A stretch of 64,000 bases of DNA. It comes from Carallia brachiata (lineage: Eukaryota > Streptophyta > Magnoliopsida > Malpighiales > Rhizophoraceae). The translations under genes were made by a program, and so were the position numbers. Of the stretch, positions 22,831 through 34,471 are shown in pieces; positions within the stretch are counted from its first letter, which is position 1; each line of letters begins with the position of its first letter. The notes beneath the pieces were generated by a model. It saw nothing but the letters and a program-made list of their open reading frames with translations, ran no database searches and was not told the origin of the DNA. Where the stretch lies: positions 568,348-632,347 of the forward strand of contig JADCRB010000016.1 in NCBI GenBank assembly GCA_021464245.1, given 5' to 3'.

Positions 22831-24420
22831 CTTGTTTGGATAAGTTGTAGTTTTTTGTTTCCTGTTATAATTTCCCTCTGCCAACAGAAAACACATTTGG
22901 CAAGTGTTGTTTGTTTTTGTTTTTTCCTTAAAATGAATAAGTGTTTTTGTGGATTGAAAACAGCAAAGGGAAAACCACAAAAGAACATTTTCCTCATTCA
23001 TTTTTGGGCAAGGATACATTGCAATTCTCAAATTTCTTAAAACCCTAACGCCATGCCTCCTTTGTTTGCCGCTGCTGTCACCTCCGTTAACCTACGTGCC
23101 TCCAACTTCTTCCTCTGATATTACTCGCTTCTTTCCTCGATGGCATTGCTTGCCTCCTTCTCCATATCAGGTGTTACTTCTTTTCTCCTTCTTATTGTCG
23201 TTTGTTACTTCATCTTTCTCTATTTTTTTTTTTAAATTATCGATGAAATTGAACCCCAATTGCTTTATTTTTTTTCCCTTTTTTCTTTTTCTTCTTTGTT
23301 TGTTACTTCTTCTCTCTCTATTTTTTTTAATATAATCCATGTACACAGAAGGACGAATGTTCTATTTTTTTTTTCTTTTTTCTTCTTCTCCTTTTTGTTC
23401 CTCTGTTACTTCTTCTCTTTGTTTTTTTAATTGGTTTATAATTCCTAAATTGGTTTCAAATTTTCTTTTTTTTTTCCCCTTTATTCTTCTTTTTGTTTGT
23501 CTTTTACTTCTTTTTTTGGCATATAATCCATGTACTAGAAAGACGAATGCTCTATTTTTTTTTTCTTCTTTTTCTTCTTCTTGTTCGTCTGTTACTGTTT
23601 TTTTTTAAAATATAAAATCCTTGAATTAGTTTGAGTTGTCTTCATTTCCTTCCAATGTGTCACAAACTTTCTTCTTATGGTTTTATGTTTAGAGCAGGTT
23701 TGAGTAGTATCAAGAATTTTTTTCTCATGCTTTCATCTTTGTTTAGAATTTTCTTCTTCATTTTTGCTTTTTTCTTAGATGATTTTTTGGAAACTATGAG
23801 TCAGTTGCATTTGCTATCACTACACAACATCATTCGTGTTTTGGAATAGAATTTATGGATTTTGATTTCTAACATTGTTGAACTATGTTTTGGATCTTTC
23901 AATTAGTGTATTTTAATGAAATCATTCAACAATAGAACTTCTTTGCATGCCTAATTGTGATGTTCTTGAGGATTAATTTGACCATAGAAAATTGAGAAAT
24001 GCTTACGAAAATTTTATTGTAAAGTTTAAGATTTGGTTCATTTGATTTTCCACTTTCTATCTAAATTTTCGTTTATTAATGATAATAGAATTATCGCTCA
24101 GCTCTTTTTAATATAGGATATCTGCTCGGCTCTTCTAATTGATGTTTGATTCACATGCGAGCTTGGTTGTGCACAAATGCTTTAAATGGTTGAAGTGATA
24201 ATATGAATGCAGACAATGAAAGTTTTGGTTTCAATATACAGACTATTGTGCTTTTGTTACTGCTACTATATCTGCTTCAATAAATTGTACACTAGCAGCA
24301 TATTTGGCCTATGTCATATATTTTGTACACTTGCTTGCATATAATTTATACACATATATCTTTATTATATTTGATAGTTAGATGGTAGAATCAAGTCAAC
24401 CTATTCAAATGAGAGGATGA
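22831..24420. other. pyrimidine-rich DNA upstream of the Myb/SANT-like pseudogene
   Basis: Starts with TTAAGGCTTGTTTGGATAA, which resembles the TTA-flanked terminal repeat of some PIF/Harbinger-type elements, but no matching right end was found. It continues with a C/T-rich stretch at 23040-23620 and then AT-rich DNA. The open frames here are Phe/Leu/Ser-rich composition artefacts. Confidence 0.35.
23190..23620. repeat. degenerate 190-bp pyrimidine-rich repeats
   Basis: ATAATCCATGTAC followed by AGAAGGACGAATG, a CTATTTTTTTTT run and TTACTTCTTC-like tracts appears from about 23332 and again from 23523 (offset 191). A shorter echo lies near 23200. Confidence 0.65.
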
Positions 24421-24429
24421 TGTGGTAGA

Positions 24430-25305
24430 GGCTGAATTAGACCTTATATGGCTAGAGAAAATTGAGGACATTTTCATTTTATTGATGGAAGAAGAAGTTA
24501 AAAAGGGTAATAAAAAAACTACAACCTTTACAAGTAATTCTTGAAAGTTTATCTAGAGGAATTGAATTAAAGAATGGGTAGGACTTATACTCATGTATAG
24601 TTGAAGAATAAGTTTAATGGACTTTACAACGTCTGATGAAGAATGAGAAAGAATGTCTATGGTAATCAATATGGTATTTTTCACTTAAAAAATGTAGTTT
24701 CTATCTATAATCTGTGCATGAATTGTTTTTTCTCTTGTAGATGATCAAACATGCCCAGTGATATCAAAAAAAGGGTTGTTAGAGTTATCAACAGTCGTGT
24801 AGTATATTTGGGGATACAACAGTAACCGGGAGACATGCTCATGCTTCAATTGTAGTCCTTCTATTAGTGACAATGAAGAGGACACTGGCAAAAATGAATA
24901 GGTTGAAGACCTCGGCAATCATGTTGATAATATCCATTGGGATAAAAGAGCTAATACTGGCACAAGTTCAGGAACAACATGAATGAAGCAAAATTAAAAC
25001 TTGCATACTGCATTGGTAAATACTTTGGCCATCATTGGAGAAAATTCAAAGAAGAAGCTTGATTTAGCTAAATGAAAGTTCAGTGGAGATTCACATTTCG
25101 TTATTTGTGACCATGCAAAGGCTACTAGTCAAGCAAATAGACTACAACACTCTATTGCAGAATGCATGGCTGCACTGAATGAGTTGTAGGGAATAGATGG
25201 AGCATATTATGTGAAGGTGACTAAAATGTTCAAGGAAGAAGAATTTCGACTTATGTTTTTTATGATGCCGGTTGATAGGAGGATATAGTGGGTTAAGAAC
25301 ATCTC
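24430..25305 (+). pseudogene. Myb/SANT-like (L10-interacting MYB domain type) pseudogene
   Basis: Translating by eye in shifting frames gives family landmarks. The N-terminal SANT-like block has LMEEEVKKGNKKTTTF near 24480-24535 and LKNKFNGLYNV near 24600-24635. A C-terminal block has GIDGAYYVKVTKMFKEEEF followed by FFMMPVDRR near 25190-25285. In the family this is a DNA-binding module, often derived from the second gene of PIF/Harbinger transposons. Several in-frame stops and frame changes break it, and a probable intron lies near 24670-24740. It is dead as a protein gene. Neighbouring DNA is repeat-derived. Confidence 0.65.
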
Positions 25306-25309
25306 AAAT

Positions 25310-25400
25310 GGCGGGTAGGTAAAAAAAGTTTGATTGTTCTTATTGATATAGGGTCAACTAGTAGCTTTATGAACGCCAATGTATTTCATTAGCACCGTAT
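25310..25400 (+). pseudogene. possible gypsy aspartic-protease scrap
   Basis: The peptide SLIVLIDIGSTSSFMNA resembles the gypsy protease active site, usually (V/I)LIDSGSTH.FI, with the catalytic D-(S/T)-G changed to D-I-G. Nothing else of a gypsy element is visible around it, so the call rests on this one motif. Confidence 0.35.
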
Positions 25401-26435
25401 TTTGGATATTTGTGTGCTTCCATCTCCACTATATGAAATTCATTCTCAATTGACTCCTTGACATTAGAACAAACAATGTTTAGGTTACGTCCAGAGTGTA
25501 CAACCTCCTGAACAGATGGACTCGTAGCTTTTCGGGAAGAAGACTCAACTCGAACAAGAGATACAATCTTGGAAGAGGTTGACAAAATATCTTGATCGTT
25601 TTTGGGAATAGCAGCCAACGGTAGAATATCAACCATTGCAAAAGCAAAAGGCTTAAAGATTGAGCCCACGAAGGTGAATCTGAAAATAGTAGGGTAGACA
25701 TAAAAAAATGTCAAAACAAAAGTACTTCAAGGATTATTCCTCCCCACAACACGCACCCTTTTAAATATAGAAGGCGGAAAAATGAAAGGTCACTCACAAA
25801 AAGCCCAACAGCAAGAAGTTAATATAAGGAATTACAAAGTGTTATACCAGAGAGAGACAATGGTTCAACTCAGTTGAAGTCGATTACAGACCTCATATAA
25901 TATATAAACCCTAACTTCTCAGATAAGTAAAGGTTTTTGAAGGAATGGTAGGTGAGAAGGATAATATTAGCCCAATATTCTGAAGCCCAAGCCCATAATT
26001 AAAAAAAGCCGAATAGGTTTCCCAGGATGACCCAACATCTCCCCTTCAAAAGCACAAGTCCATCACTACTGGGATTCCCTCTAGCTGACATGCTAGATTT
26101 CTGATTGAGTACAATTAGTTGGGTACACCGCGTTATTTGGACTCTTCGTCAACCAAAAAAAAAAAAAATCCATGAAATCTCTTATAAAAGCCCCAAGAGG
26201 CACTATTCTTAAGGTAATGACCTCATTCTCTTTAGGTTATTATTCTTTACCTCATTTGCACATTGCTGACTTAAGCATCAAAACAGTAATGCCAAGTCCA
26301 ATCCTGGTACTCTTTAGCTCTTCGTTGTCTTGTAGATCACAATTTGGATCTGACACCCATTCTCCTTAAATGTTTGACCCCTTGCTCACCACCCTGAGTT
26401 CAGGCTCGATCACCATATATATCTCGTAATGTTGT
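25401..26435. other. intergenic DNA, nothing recognised
   Basis: Contains a 115-codon minus-strand open frame at 25367-25714 with ordinary composition but no family I recognise, and an A14 run near 26160. No supported gene. Confidence 0.4.
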
Positions 26436-26439
26436 TCAA

Positions 26440-26985
26440 TTGAAGATTATCAATTGACCATGATCCTCTGGATTATAATTGTTAAGTAATTTCCTATATT
26501 CCAAATTACTTGTTTTAATACAAGCTGAGACCAAATTAATAATAATCATCTTATTAGGTCTAAAACTGTCCAAATCCATATAACTTTTATTTTGTCCATG
26601 TGAAGGATCACAAACAAGTCCGACTCGAGCCTTTGGGTCCAAAGCAAGCGATCGACATAAAATGGTACGCATAATTGTCGAGACGGCTGCCAGAATCAAA
26701 CATAATCTAGTAAAATGACATTGAATTGTGCAGATTTGGGATGCTGGCACAACCTTTGAGCAAACTGTTCCATAGATAACTGTCAAGGTTGGTCTAGGAC
26801 TTGGGCAAAAATTTTAGGGGTACAGGAGATTGATCCAGATTTAGTCACGGAAAAACTTGATGAGCTCGCTGGCGAAGAAGAGGTGGCTCCTGAAGAGGTG
26901 GAGCGCGTGGTCTTATTTGGTTTTGGAGATTGAAGTATAGTGGATCTTTTAGCAATTCTACTGTCACATGCTTCATCAAACAAAC
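26440..26985 (-). pseudogene. pentatricopeptide-repeat (PPR) gene fragment
   Basis: Read on the minus strand, the segment gives PPR-like helices: TPKIFAQVLDQP, then LDSYLWNSLLKGCAS and MSFY-stop-IMFDSGSRLDNY (TAG at 26707-26709), and after a frame change SFRPNKMIIINLVSACIKTS followed by EYRKLLNNY. The spacing and the WNSLL, M..SG..LDNY and RPN.M...LVSAC signatures are typical of PLS-class PPR proteins, which bind RNA in plastids or mitochondria. At least one stop and two frame changes show it is a relic. Only two or three repeats remain. The Ser-rich N-terminal part is not recognised. Confidence 0.6.
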
Positions 26986-26999
26986 GGACCCACTACATA

Positions 27000-29900
27000 G
27001 TTGTACTTTACGTTATATTAAAGTAGTTATATAAGTAATTTAATGACATCTAATAATTTATCTGTTTTTCTTTTTAATTTTTCAAATTCGATCACCTAAC
27101 GACTCGTATCACTTTGATCTCACTTAAAAAATCTCACCGAGTATTTCCTTTTCATGTCTTGAAAACTGAACTAATCATCCAACTGGAAAAATCAGAAGTT
27201 TATAATTTAATCTATTCAACCAATTTAACGAAAGTTTGAACTAGTGAAACTAATATTTAATAATAAATATATGTTTATTTAATATATATTAAAAAATAAA
27301 AATAGCAATTATATATGATACAATTTCACCACAAACCATTTAAAGGGTTAAATTCAAATGTTTTTGTCCAAAAAAAAAAACAAAAAACTTGATTATATAT
27401 TAATTTTTTAGATTTTGTTACTAGATTACAAGTTTAGATAATATTTATAATTTAGTTGTAAATTTAAATAAAATTTAGGACTCAATAAAAATTTAAATAA
27501 AGTTTTGCAGTTAAAATATAATTTTTAATATTTAAAGTCAAAATGGGTCCGACCACAAATCAAACTGATTTTTTCAATTCTGATCATTTTTAAGGATTTG
27601 ACCGATTTAATTACTGCTCGATTTTTCGAATCAAACCCAACTGGTGGCCTTACCAGTTCATAGTTAAATCGACCAGTCTAGTGTAGTTTCGAAAACTCTA
27701 GTTTGATTTGGTTTTCTGCTCGACCTACTTTGGTCCAACGTTCTAGTTCACATGCGCTAAACTTTCAAATGGACATAAATATTCATTCTTGTGAATCATT
27801 GAGTTCTAGACCAATGAACCCCAAAATACCTAAAATTCGATAAAATCAAAATTTATAGTATTTGTAATTTTAACAACTCAAAATACCTAAAACTAATATG
27901 ATTTAGAATTTAAATCAATTAGTTCGAAATTCAATTTTATCAGCTCGCTTTTCACTTCTAACAAAGTTTCTCATCATGTTAAGAAAATAGATGAATGATT
28001 TAGGTATAATTTAGCACTCACCAAACTTAAAGTTTAAAAGTATGAATTGGGATATGGGTCTCAAACCTTACACACTAAAAAAACAAGAAAATGGGTGAAT
28101 GGAATGAATTGGATGCTGATTTTTCACTATATTACTCAAGGATTCCATTACATGACCTTGGAGGGGGCCCAGGGGAACTATAGAGAGAGTGAGTTATTTA
28201 TTTATTTATTTATTTTTTTAAAGAAATTTTGGCTCTAAAGGCGATCTCTCAGAAGAGTGCCTACGGCCCCTATTTTTAATTTTTTATTGATTAAGGAAGA
28301 TACTAATTAGTTAGCTAACGGTATGAAAAGAGAAAATTTATGTAAACATGTAATAGTAGATATAAAATTAATATATAGAGATCTGAACCGTTAAATTATA
28401 GAAAATATATTAAATTAAAAAAAAATTGTTAAATTAATTACATGTTTGTACAGTGATATGCTTATAATAAAAAGAATAACAAAACAGATTTGGCGACCAA
28501 ATGACCAGTCGTGATTAAAAGATTGATTTAACTCTATAATTTATTAGATTACAATGATGTAATCAAAGATGTGGTTTGATTTGGTATCATCGAGGAGAGG
28601 ACGCATTCAAGTTTGAAAATAAAATAAAATAAAATCAACTTGATGCCTAATATTGGAAACTTAGGGGCAAAGGCGTTTGATAAGGTGAGTGGAGTAACAG
28701 GGAAACATGTTGCCACTTTGCCCATAATCATTCTCTCACAGAAGCACTCTTTTCGAATCATTCGACTCCGTTGGGTGGGTGGGTGTTACTTGTACTGATG
28801 ATAAACAAACACAATGGAGGCCCAGTTAATTTGTCGCCGTCACCACAGGAGTATTATATAGTGAAGTTTTTTAATTTAGAGTAAATGTTGATGATATTTT
28901 TCTTTTCTTTTTTTTCTTTTCTGTTTTTGGGATGAGATTTTCTGACCCTTACATACAACGTCTCGTGTAGCCTGCTCATGGCACAAGTTGATTCACATCA
29001 ATAAGATGAATTTATGCGACTTTAAAATTTTTTCACATTATCCGAAAAAAATTTGGAGTCATGATGAAGTGACATTTTTTTCTTTTTTGAGATTGTTCTT
29101 TTTCACCATGTCAATATTACGTAAACATGAGTATTTTGGTGCGAGTCCTACGAATCCATAAAAAAAAATAATCATGTGGCAATTTTATAATCATTATATG
29201 TATATTAATCTAGTCCTTCAATGCTTCATCATAACTAATAATGAAATTCACAAATGTGTAATGTACGATTACGACAATGTTGCTTGCATTCGAAATGTAT
29301 TAAGATAATCCCCATCTAAGTAATGAAGCTTACGAAGCTAATTAGTAAGTGGCTTTATTGCAGGGGTTTACAAAACTTTGTCCAACTAACACAAATTTAC
29401 ATTATATAATTATAATAGTTGATTATATATTTGTAATTTTTATTATTAATTATGATTATGTTTACAAAGACTTATTAATTACGGTATAAATTATTATTAT
29501 AACAGTTTAATATATAAGTTTGCGTTTTATACCATTAATTTACTCATATTCATGTAACATTTTCTAACTAGTAAATATTTGTGTCATTAATCATAGAGGT
29601 AAACGTTAGTATGCACCCGACGCGTGTCATTCCGTAAGTGCTTTATTGCCAAAGTACACTCAGTGGTGACAAAATTTCCATCTTCCACTTCGCAAGAATG
29701 ATACATTTGGGAATCTAAAAGGCGGCCATCTGTGAGTATATCAATGTCATTATAGTCCTTATCCAAGGGACACCGACTCCACGATAAAGACGAAATTAGA
29801 CATCCAAATTATATGCTATTGCTATAATCTCTTCTCTTCGAAGACTAACAAATAATTCAAAACTAAGAAACAAAATTGAAATGATATAAATTTAATTTTT

Positions 29901-31052
29901 AATAATAATAATAATAAGACAGTGCAAATTGACCATGAAAATAAAACGGGAGAAAAGACAAGCAAAGGGCAGATGGAACCCACAAATCATTCTATCTCCA
30001 AGTGCTAAATCCAACGGTGGACCTTTCTCCGCCAATTAAACTAAACTTTAAAACCCTACAGCCGGTTTTTTGGTTTTAAAAAATCAAGAATCCAACGTTC
30101 CAAGTGCGTTCTTCATTTGAAAAGTGACAAAATCCGACCGCCTTCTTCTGTCGGTTTCTGTGTGTTTCCATCTTGTAGCCGTATAGGTTTGGCTCTTTTT
30201 CTCATTGAGCCGTGCCATTTGAGAGCTTTGCCATGGCTTCTTTTGATTGCGGTTAAAAGCATGAGACAAGCGACCATGAGTAGGCAATTAATGCCATAAA
30301 ATCGCAGGCTACTACCGCCCTATTTACTACCCTATTAGGACGAAATTTCTCGAGCTTGAGTTTTAATGGAGCTGATTAAATACACCCCTCCTCCTCCCAA
30401 TTTAAAAAAAAAAAACTTAAATATAAGCCATCATTTTTTTTAATAATGATAAAAAAAAGTATATTTATTAATGAATCTAAATAAGGTTTTATAATAGTTT
30501 ATTTAGTAATTATTAAATTTTAAATTTGATATCTAACTATCATCAAATCCTTTAAGTTTAATATTGAGCGAAGACAGCTAACGTATTTAACTTAAAAAAT
30601 GATTAAAGTAAAGATTCAAATTTGAATTAACTGTATGTAAACACGTTAAATTACTATTTAAATTACTACTTTTAAGTGTTAATATAATTTATTATTAAAA
30701 GTACAATTGTACAATTATAAAGCATAGACTTGTCTAAAATAATACGTGCTGACGTCGAATACGATATTCATATCATATCCTTCGTACACGAACTGTAGAT
30801 GCCTGCAATATTGTGCCTAAAATACAAAGTCATAATTGGGGGAAATGTGGGTGACTAGCTTAGCCTGGTGGGTGCATCAGCCATCAAGCCGAGCTGTTGC
30901 TACTTAGTGATAAGTTACTATTGCAAGGTACATTATCATTATGCACCGGAATCGCGATTGAAGATGATTAATGGCGAAAAAAACAAACAAATAATACTTG
31001 AGAGTTAAGAGAGGTTTCCAACAACACTCAAACACTTGATAATCAGCCTCCT
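27000..31052. other. AT-rich intergenic DNA and ERF upstream region
   Basis: No coding exon is recognised. 27150-27705 has ends reading GAAAACTGAACTAATCA and AGTTTCGAAAACTC, with several ACCAGT/ACTGG words; it resembles a decayed dispersed repeat. Simple repeats are a (TTTA)n at about 28194-28219 and a (TAA)n at 29900-29916. A somewhat GC-richer patch at 30050-30340 gives only short frames. The last kilobase is ERF upstream DNA. Confidence 0.5.
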
Positions 31053-31059
31053 TATATAT
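31053..31059 (+). promoter_or_regulatory. TATA box of the ERF gene
   Basis: TATATAT in the context CCTTATATATGGCGCC lies about 155 bp before the start codon. Transcription would start near 31085-31095, giving a leader of about 120 bases with repeated AAAAAG/GAAAAAG units. Confidence 0.6.
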
Positions 31060-31210
31060 GGCGCCCCATGTATTTTCCTTGTACAAACAGAAAAACAATT
31101 CTCCTTCTACACACACCAGAGAAAGAAAAAGAAAAAGAAAAAGAAGAAGGCCTAGCTAGTAGCTAATAAGCAAATTAATTAAGCTCAAGTTTCAATAATT
31201 GGACTTTGCA

Positions 31211-32104
31211 ATGGCAGGCCCTGATCAAGTCATGAAAAGTCCTCCGCCCACCAGTACCAACACTGCCAACAAACCAACGAAATCACTGTTTCCCCGGAGA
31301 TTCGTTGGAGTCAGGCAACGGCCATCAGGGAGATGGGTCGCTGAAATAAAGGACTCGTCTCAACGAGTAAGGCTCTGGCTAGGGACATATGACACTCCTG
31401 AAGAGGCTGCCAGGGCCTACGATGAGGCTGCTCGCGCACTTCGCGGAGAAAATGCTCGAACCAATTTTGCAACGATCAATCCCAATAACTCAAACCAATC
31501 TGTTGGCTCAGTATCCCCATCGAATGGTGCGTTGATGTCTGCATCGGACGGGAAGCGTAGCCTTAGCTTTTCTTCATTAAAGGCTAAATTGAGCAAAAAC
31601 TTGCAAAGCATCATGGCCAGGAGGACCACAGAGAACAAGCCAACAAAAAACAGAGTGAGCGACCACTTCACTTTCGCTAGCATCTTTCATTTTAGAAGCC
31701 ACCAGTACCAGAAGCCCGTGGACACGAAGACAATTGAGAAAGTGGTGCAACCGAGCATCATTGTGCCCCCTGTAGCCGCTGCTGATGAACACAATGCTTC
31801 CTGGGAAACTTCCAGTGTTTCGGATTGTAGCACTGAATGGGTCAGTTTCCGGCATCCCGGGCTTGATTCTGATGGATCGGATATTGGAGAAATTAACATT
31901 GGCGATCAAGGTTTTGTGGATCAAATGATGGGCTGGATGGACAGCCCGGATGTTACTCATGGTGGCGGTGGCGAGGGTTCGAGGAGTAAAAGGTTCAAGG
32001 TTTCTTCTTCTGTGCTGGTGCCACCAACATTTAGCGGGTCCCCATCCTTTTGCGGGTCGCCATCCTTTTGCGGTTCTCCATATCATGGTGGTGACATCAA
32101 CTGA
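31211..32104 (+). CDS. AP2/ERF-domain transcription factor
   Basis: Intronless gene for a 297-residue nuclear DNA-binding regulator. A single AP2/ERF domain spans about residues 30-87: [20 protein letters not shown], then [20 protein letters not shown] and a TNF end. Ala and Asp at the usual ERF-type specificity positions (A44, D48) suggest GCC-box-like rather than DRE preference. The linker is Ser/Lys-rich, and the C-terminal half has an acidic patch ([15 protein letters not shown]) that may activate. The last 20 or so residues repeat GSPSF/CGSP from an 18-bp DNA repeat. The start ATG at 31211 is the first after the TATA box. The [13 protein letters not shown] signature resembles the RAP2.11/ERN group; the exact subgroup and target genes are not settled. 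Confidence 0.95.
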   Translation: MAGPDQVMKSPPPTSTNTANKPTKSLFPRRFVGVRQRPSGRWVAEIKDSSQRVRLWLGTYDTPEEAARAYDEAARALRGENARTNFATINPNNSNQSVGSVSPSNGALMSASDGKRSLSFSSLKAKLSKNLQSIMARRTTENKPTKNRVSDHFTFASIFHFRSHQYQKPVDTKTIEKVVQPSIIVPPVAAADEHNASWETSSVSDCSTEWVSFRHPGLDSDGSDIGEINIGDQGFVDQMMGWMDSPDVTHGGGGEGSRSKRFKVSSSVLVPPTFSGSPSFCGSPSFCGSPYHGGDIN

Positions 32105-33033
32105 ATAAACAGACGATATAACGGAAGCGATTGGGTAATTTCGTATGCGGTTGCTTTATGAAAGTAAGCTTCTTTTGAAAGCAGGTCATCAGAAGCTAGC
32201 CTCCTGCAGCTTTAACTAAAAGGGTTGTGCTGTTTCAAGTACCGTTGTTGTTTGAAGAGAAAGTCGATACAACCTTGGATGTACAGTCAAAGAAAGATGA
32301 GAACTTTGGAATGATAATAAGATTTTTAAGCTACGAGTGGACTTAAACTACTTTTTTTGACAGCAACTACAAAACTTCAAGCTCTGAAAGATGGCTAGCA
32401 AGCAGATCCAGTTAACTATTCATCTGTGCTCATCGTTGCGATGCTTAGATCAATTTTCAGACTTCTTCAATTAATATTCCACGATAATGTTCACTGTTAC
32501 ATTGTCAAGTACTCATGTCCATTGGATCATGATGGTCCAGTGAGTGTAAGCATTAAGTTTATGCATTCTGTCGCTGCTTTCCATTAGAGAGAAGAGGACT
32601 ATATTGTCAATTGGTTTTACTCTAAATTACTCACGGCCATGGTTAATTAATCAACTCCTAATGGAAGTGACAGAAGTAATATCTAGAACAAGAACAAAAA
32701 CAACACAAGTTGTAGCAGCGTTGGCCTTCTTTTTTTTTTTTGGGTATGAATCAAGCACTGAAAGGGGGTATGATTTGCATTAAGAACAAATGAAATTAAG
32801 CTAATGGACAACAAGCTTAATTACGGGACGATATGAATTCTTCGAGAAAACAATACATGATTCGTAGCAAGGCCATTGTTTTTAACCTGTGAGACAAACA
32901 GGAACTATACGCTAATGGCGTCGTTTGGTTTACCCTTTTTTTTTTTTTTGGTTTATGTTATATTATAATAGAAAATTTATTTTAACTCATTTATTTAAGT
33001 AAGTAAAAATAACTTAATACAACAAAATTAAAG
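32105..33033. other. ERF 3' flank and intergenic DNA
   Basis: Contains the presumed ERF 3' untranslated region, then AT-rich DNA with several poly-T runs. No further gene is recognised. Confidence 0.5.
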
Positions 33034-33080
33034 GGGCAACCGGTTGTTTAATTAAAATCTAATTAAACAACCGGTTGCCC
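33034..33080. repeat. perfect 21-bp hairpin with 5-base loop
   Basis: GGGCAACCGGTTGTTTAATTA at 33034-33054 pairs without mismatch with 33060-33080, leaving the loop AAATC. Pairing stops sharply at both outer ends. Each arm also contains the self-palindrome CAACCGGTTG. Confidence 0.95.
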
Positions 33081-33419
33081 ACCTCTTTTTTTTTTTGTTT
33101 TCTAATTTTGTTTCCTTTTTTAGGGTGTGCAGCATTTTATGTTTGAATGTCCACCCTTGTTTTTTTCTCTTTTTTTAGCGCGCATAACAGTCCGGGTACA
33201 AAAATGTAGATGATGAAATATGAAATTTTCTCTCCTTTAGATATAAAAAAAAAAATTAAATTATATGAATTTTTGAAAAATAAAAATCTAAATGTAAAAA
33301 AAATTTAAAATCAATCATTAGTCTACATATTAAAAAAATTAATTTTCTTTTAAAATCACTTAATGTGCAAATTTGATCATATAAAGACCCAAATTTTTAC
33401 TTTTCCGCACTTAACTATT

Positions 33420-34030
33420 CAAATTTTAAAATTATATAAATAGTTAAAATTTGTATAAATACTCAAAATTTGAGTAGAAGTAAACTCAAATTTTTAGTTC
33501 TTTTACTCAAATTTTCAATTTTTAGCACTTAATTACTCAAATTTTAAAATTATATAAAAATACTCAAAATTTGAATAGAAGTATACTCAATTTTTTAGTA
33601 CTTCTACTTAAATTTTTAGTTTTCAGTACCAATCACTCAAATTTTTAACATTATGTACAAATACTTAAAATTTGAGTAAAAGTATATTCAATACTCAAAT
33701 TTTTAATACTTCAACTCCAATTTTTAGTTTTAATTATTAATTACTCAAATTTTTTAATTATGTACAAATGCTTGAAATTTCAATATAATTAGACTCAAAT
33801 TTTTAGTTTTGAACACCTAATCACTCAAAATTTTAAATTTATGTATAAATACTCAAAATTTGAATAGAAGTAGACTCATTTTAAAAAGCACCTAAATATT
33901 TAAATTTTTAAAATTATGTATAAATATTAGTCTAAATTCGAATATAGACTCAATTTTTTATTTTTGAATGCCCATCTTCGCAAATTTTTAAAAATATTTA
34001 CAAATAATCAAAATTCGAATTGAGTAAACT
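33420..34030. repeat. degenerate AT-rich tandem array
   Basis: Five to six diverged units of roughly 90-130 bp each contain the ordered blocks ACTCAAATTTT(T)A, TTATGTA(C/T)AAATACT, CAAAATTTGA(A/G)TAGAAGTA and CTCAATTTTT. Unit length and order drift, as in an old minisatellite. No coding capacity. Confidence 0.8.
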
Positions 34031-34471
34031 CAAACATGTTGTTAAAATTTTAATAACCAAAAAATTAAAAAAGAATTTTTTTCTAGATTGTCAAATGAAG
34101 ATAAATTAGTAGTTTTCACGATACTAATCAAGCCTCCTTTAGAATTATTCGTCAACAAGTTGAGGCAAGAAAATGTTAAATTGGAAAAGTTCTTTTTTTT
34201 TTTTTTATTCGAATGCTAAAAAATATTATAAGTGGCCTTTTAAACAATTTTTCATCGCTAATCACTTTACTTTTTATATGAAAAAATACAATTAAATGAT
34301 TGTAAAACTAAATCTTAAAGACAACCTTGTGCTTTAATTTGTAGGTTGCCGAATCATTAAGTTAGCTTTAATTTTTATGAGTATTAATATAATAAACACT
34401 CGTGCAGGTCTGACCTTAGTATAAAGAAAAGAAGAGTAATACTGTTATTACATTGTGATTTTGCAAAAAAG

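Noticed and set aside
23066..23849. Run of plus-strand open frames rich in Phe, Leu and Ser
   Set aside because: They follow from the pyrimidine-rich repeat composition; no conserved motif.
25367..25714. 115-codon minus-strand open frame
   Set aside because: Ordinary composition, but no recognisable motif, no promoter and no splice partner; kept only as a note in the intergenic entry.
28047..28238. Short plus-strand open frame
   Set aside because: No family match; it ends in a (TTTA)n repeat.
31577..32086. 169-codon open frame opposite the ERF gene
   Set aside because: It is the reverse strand of a clear AP2/ERF coding sequence and has no family match.
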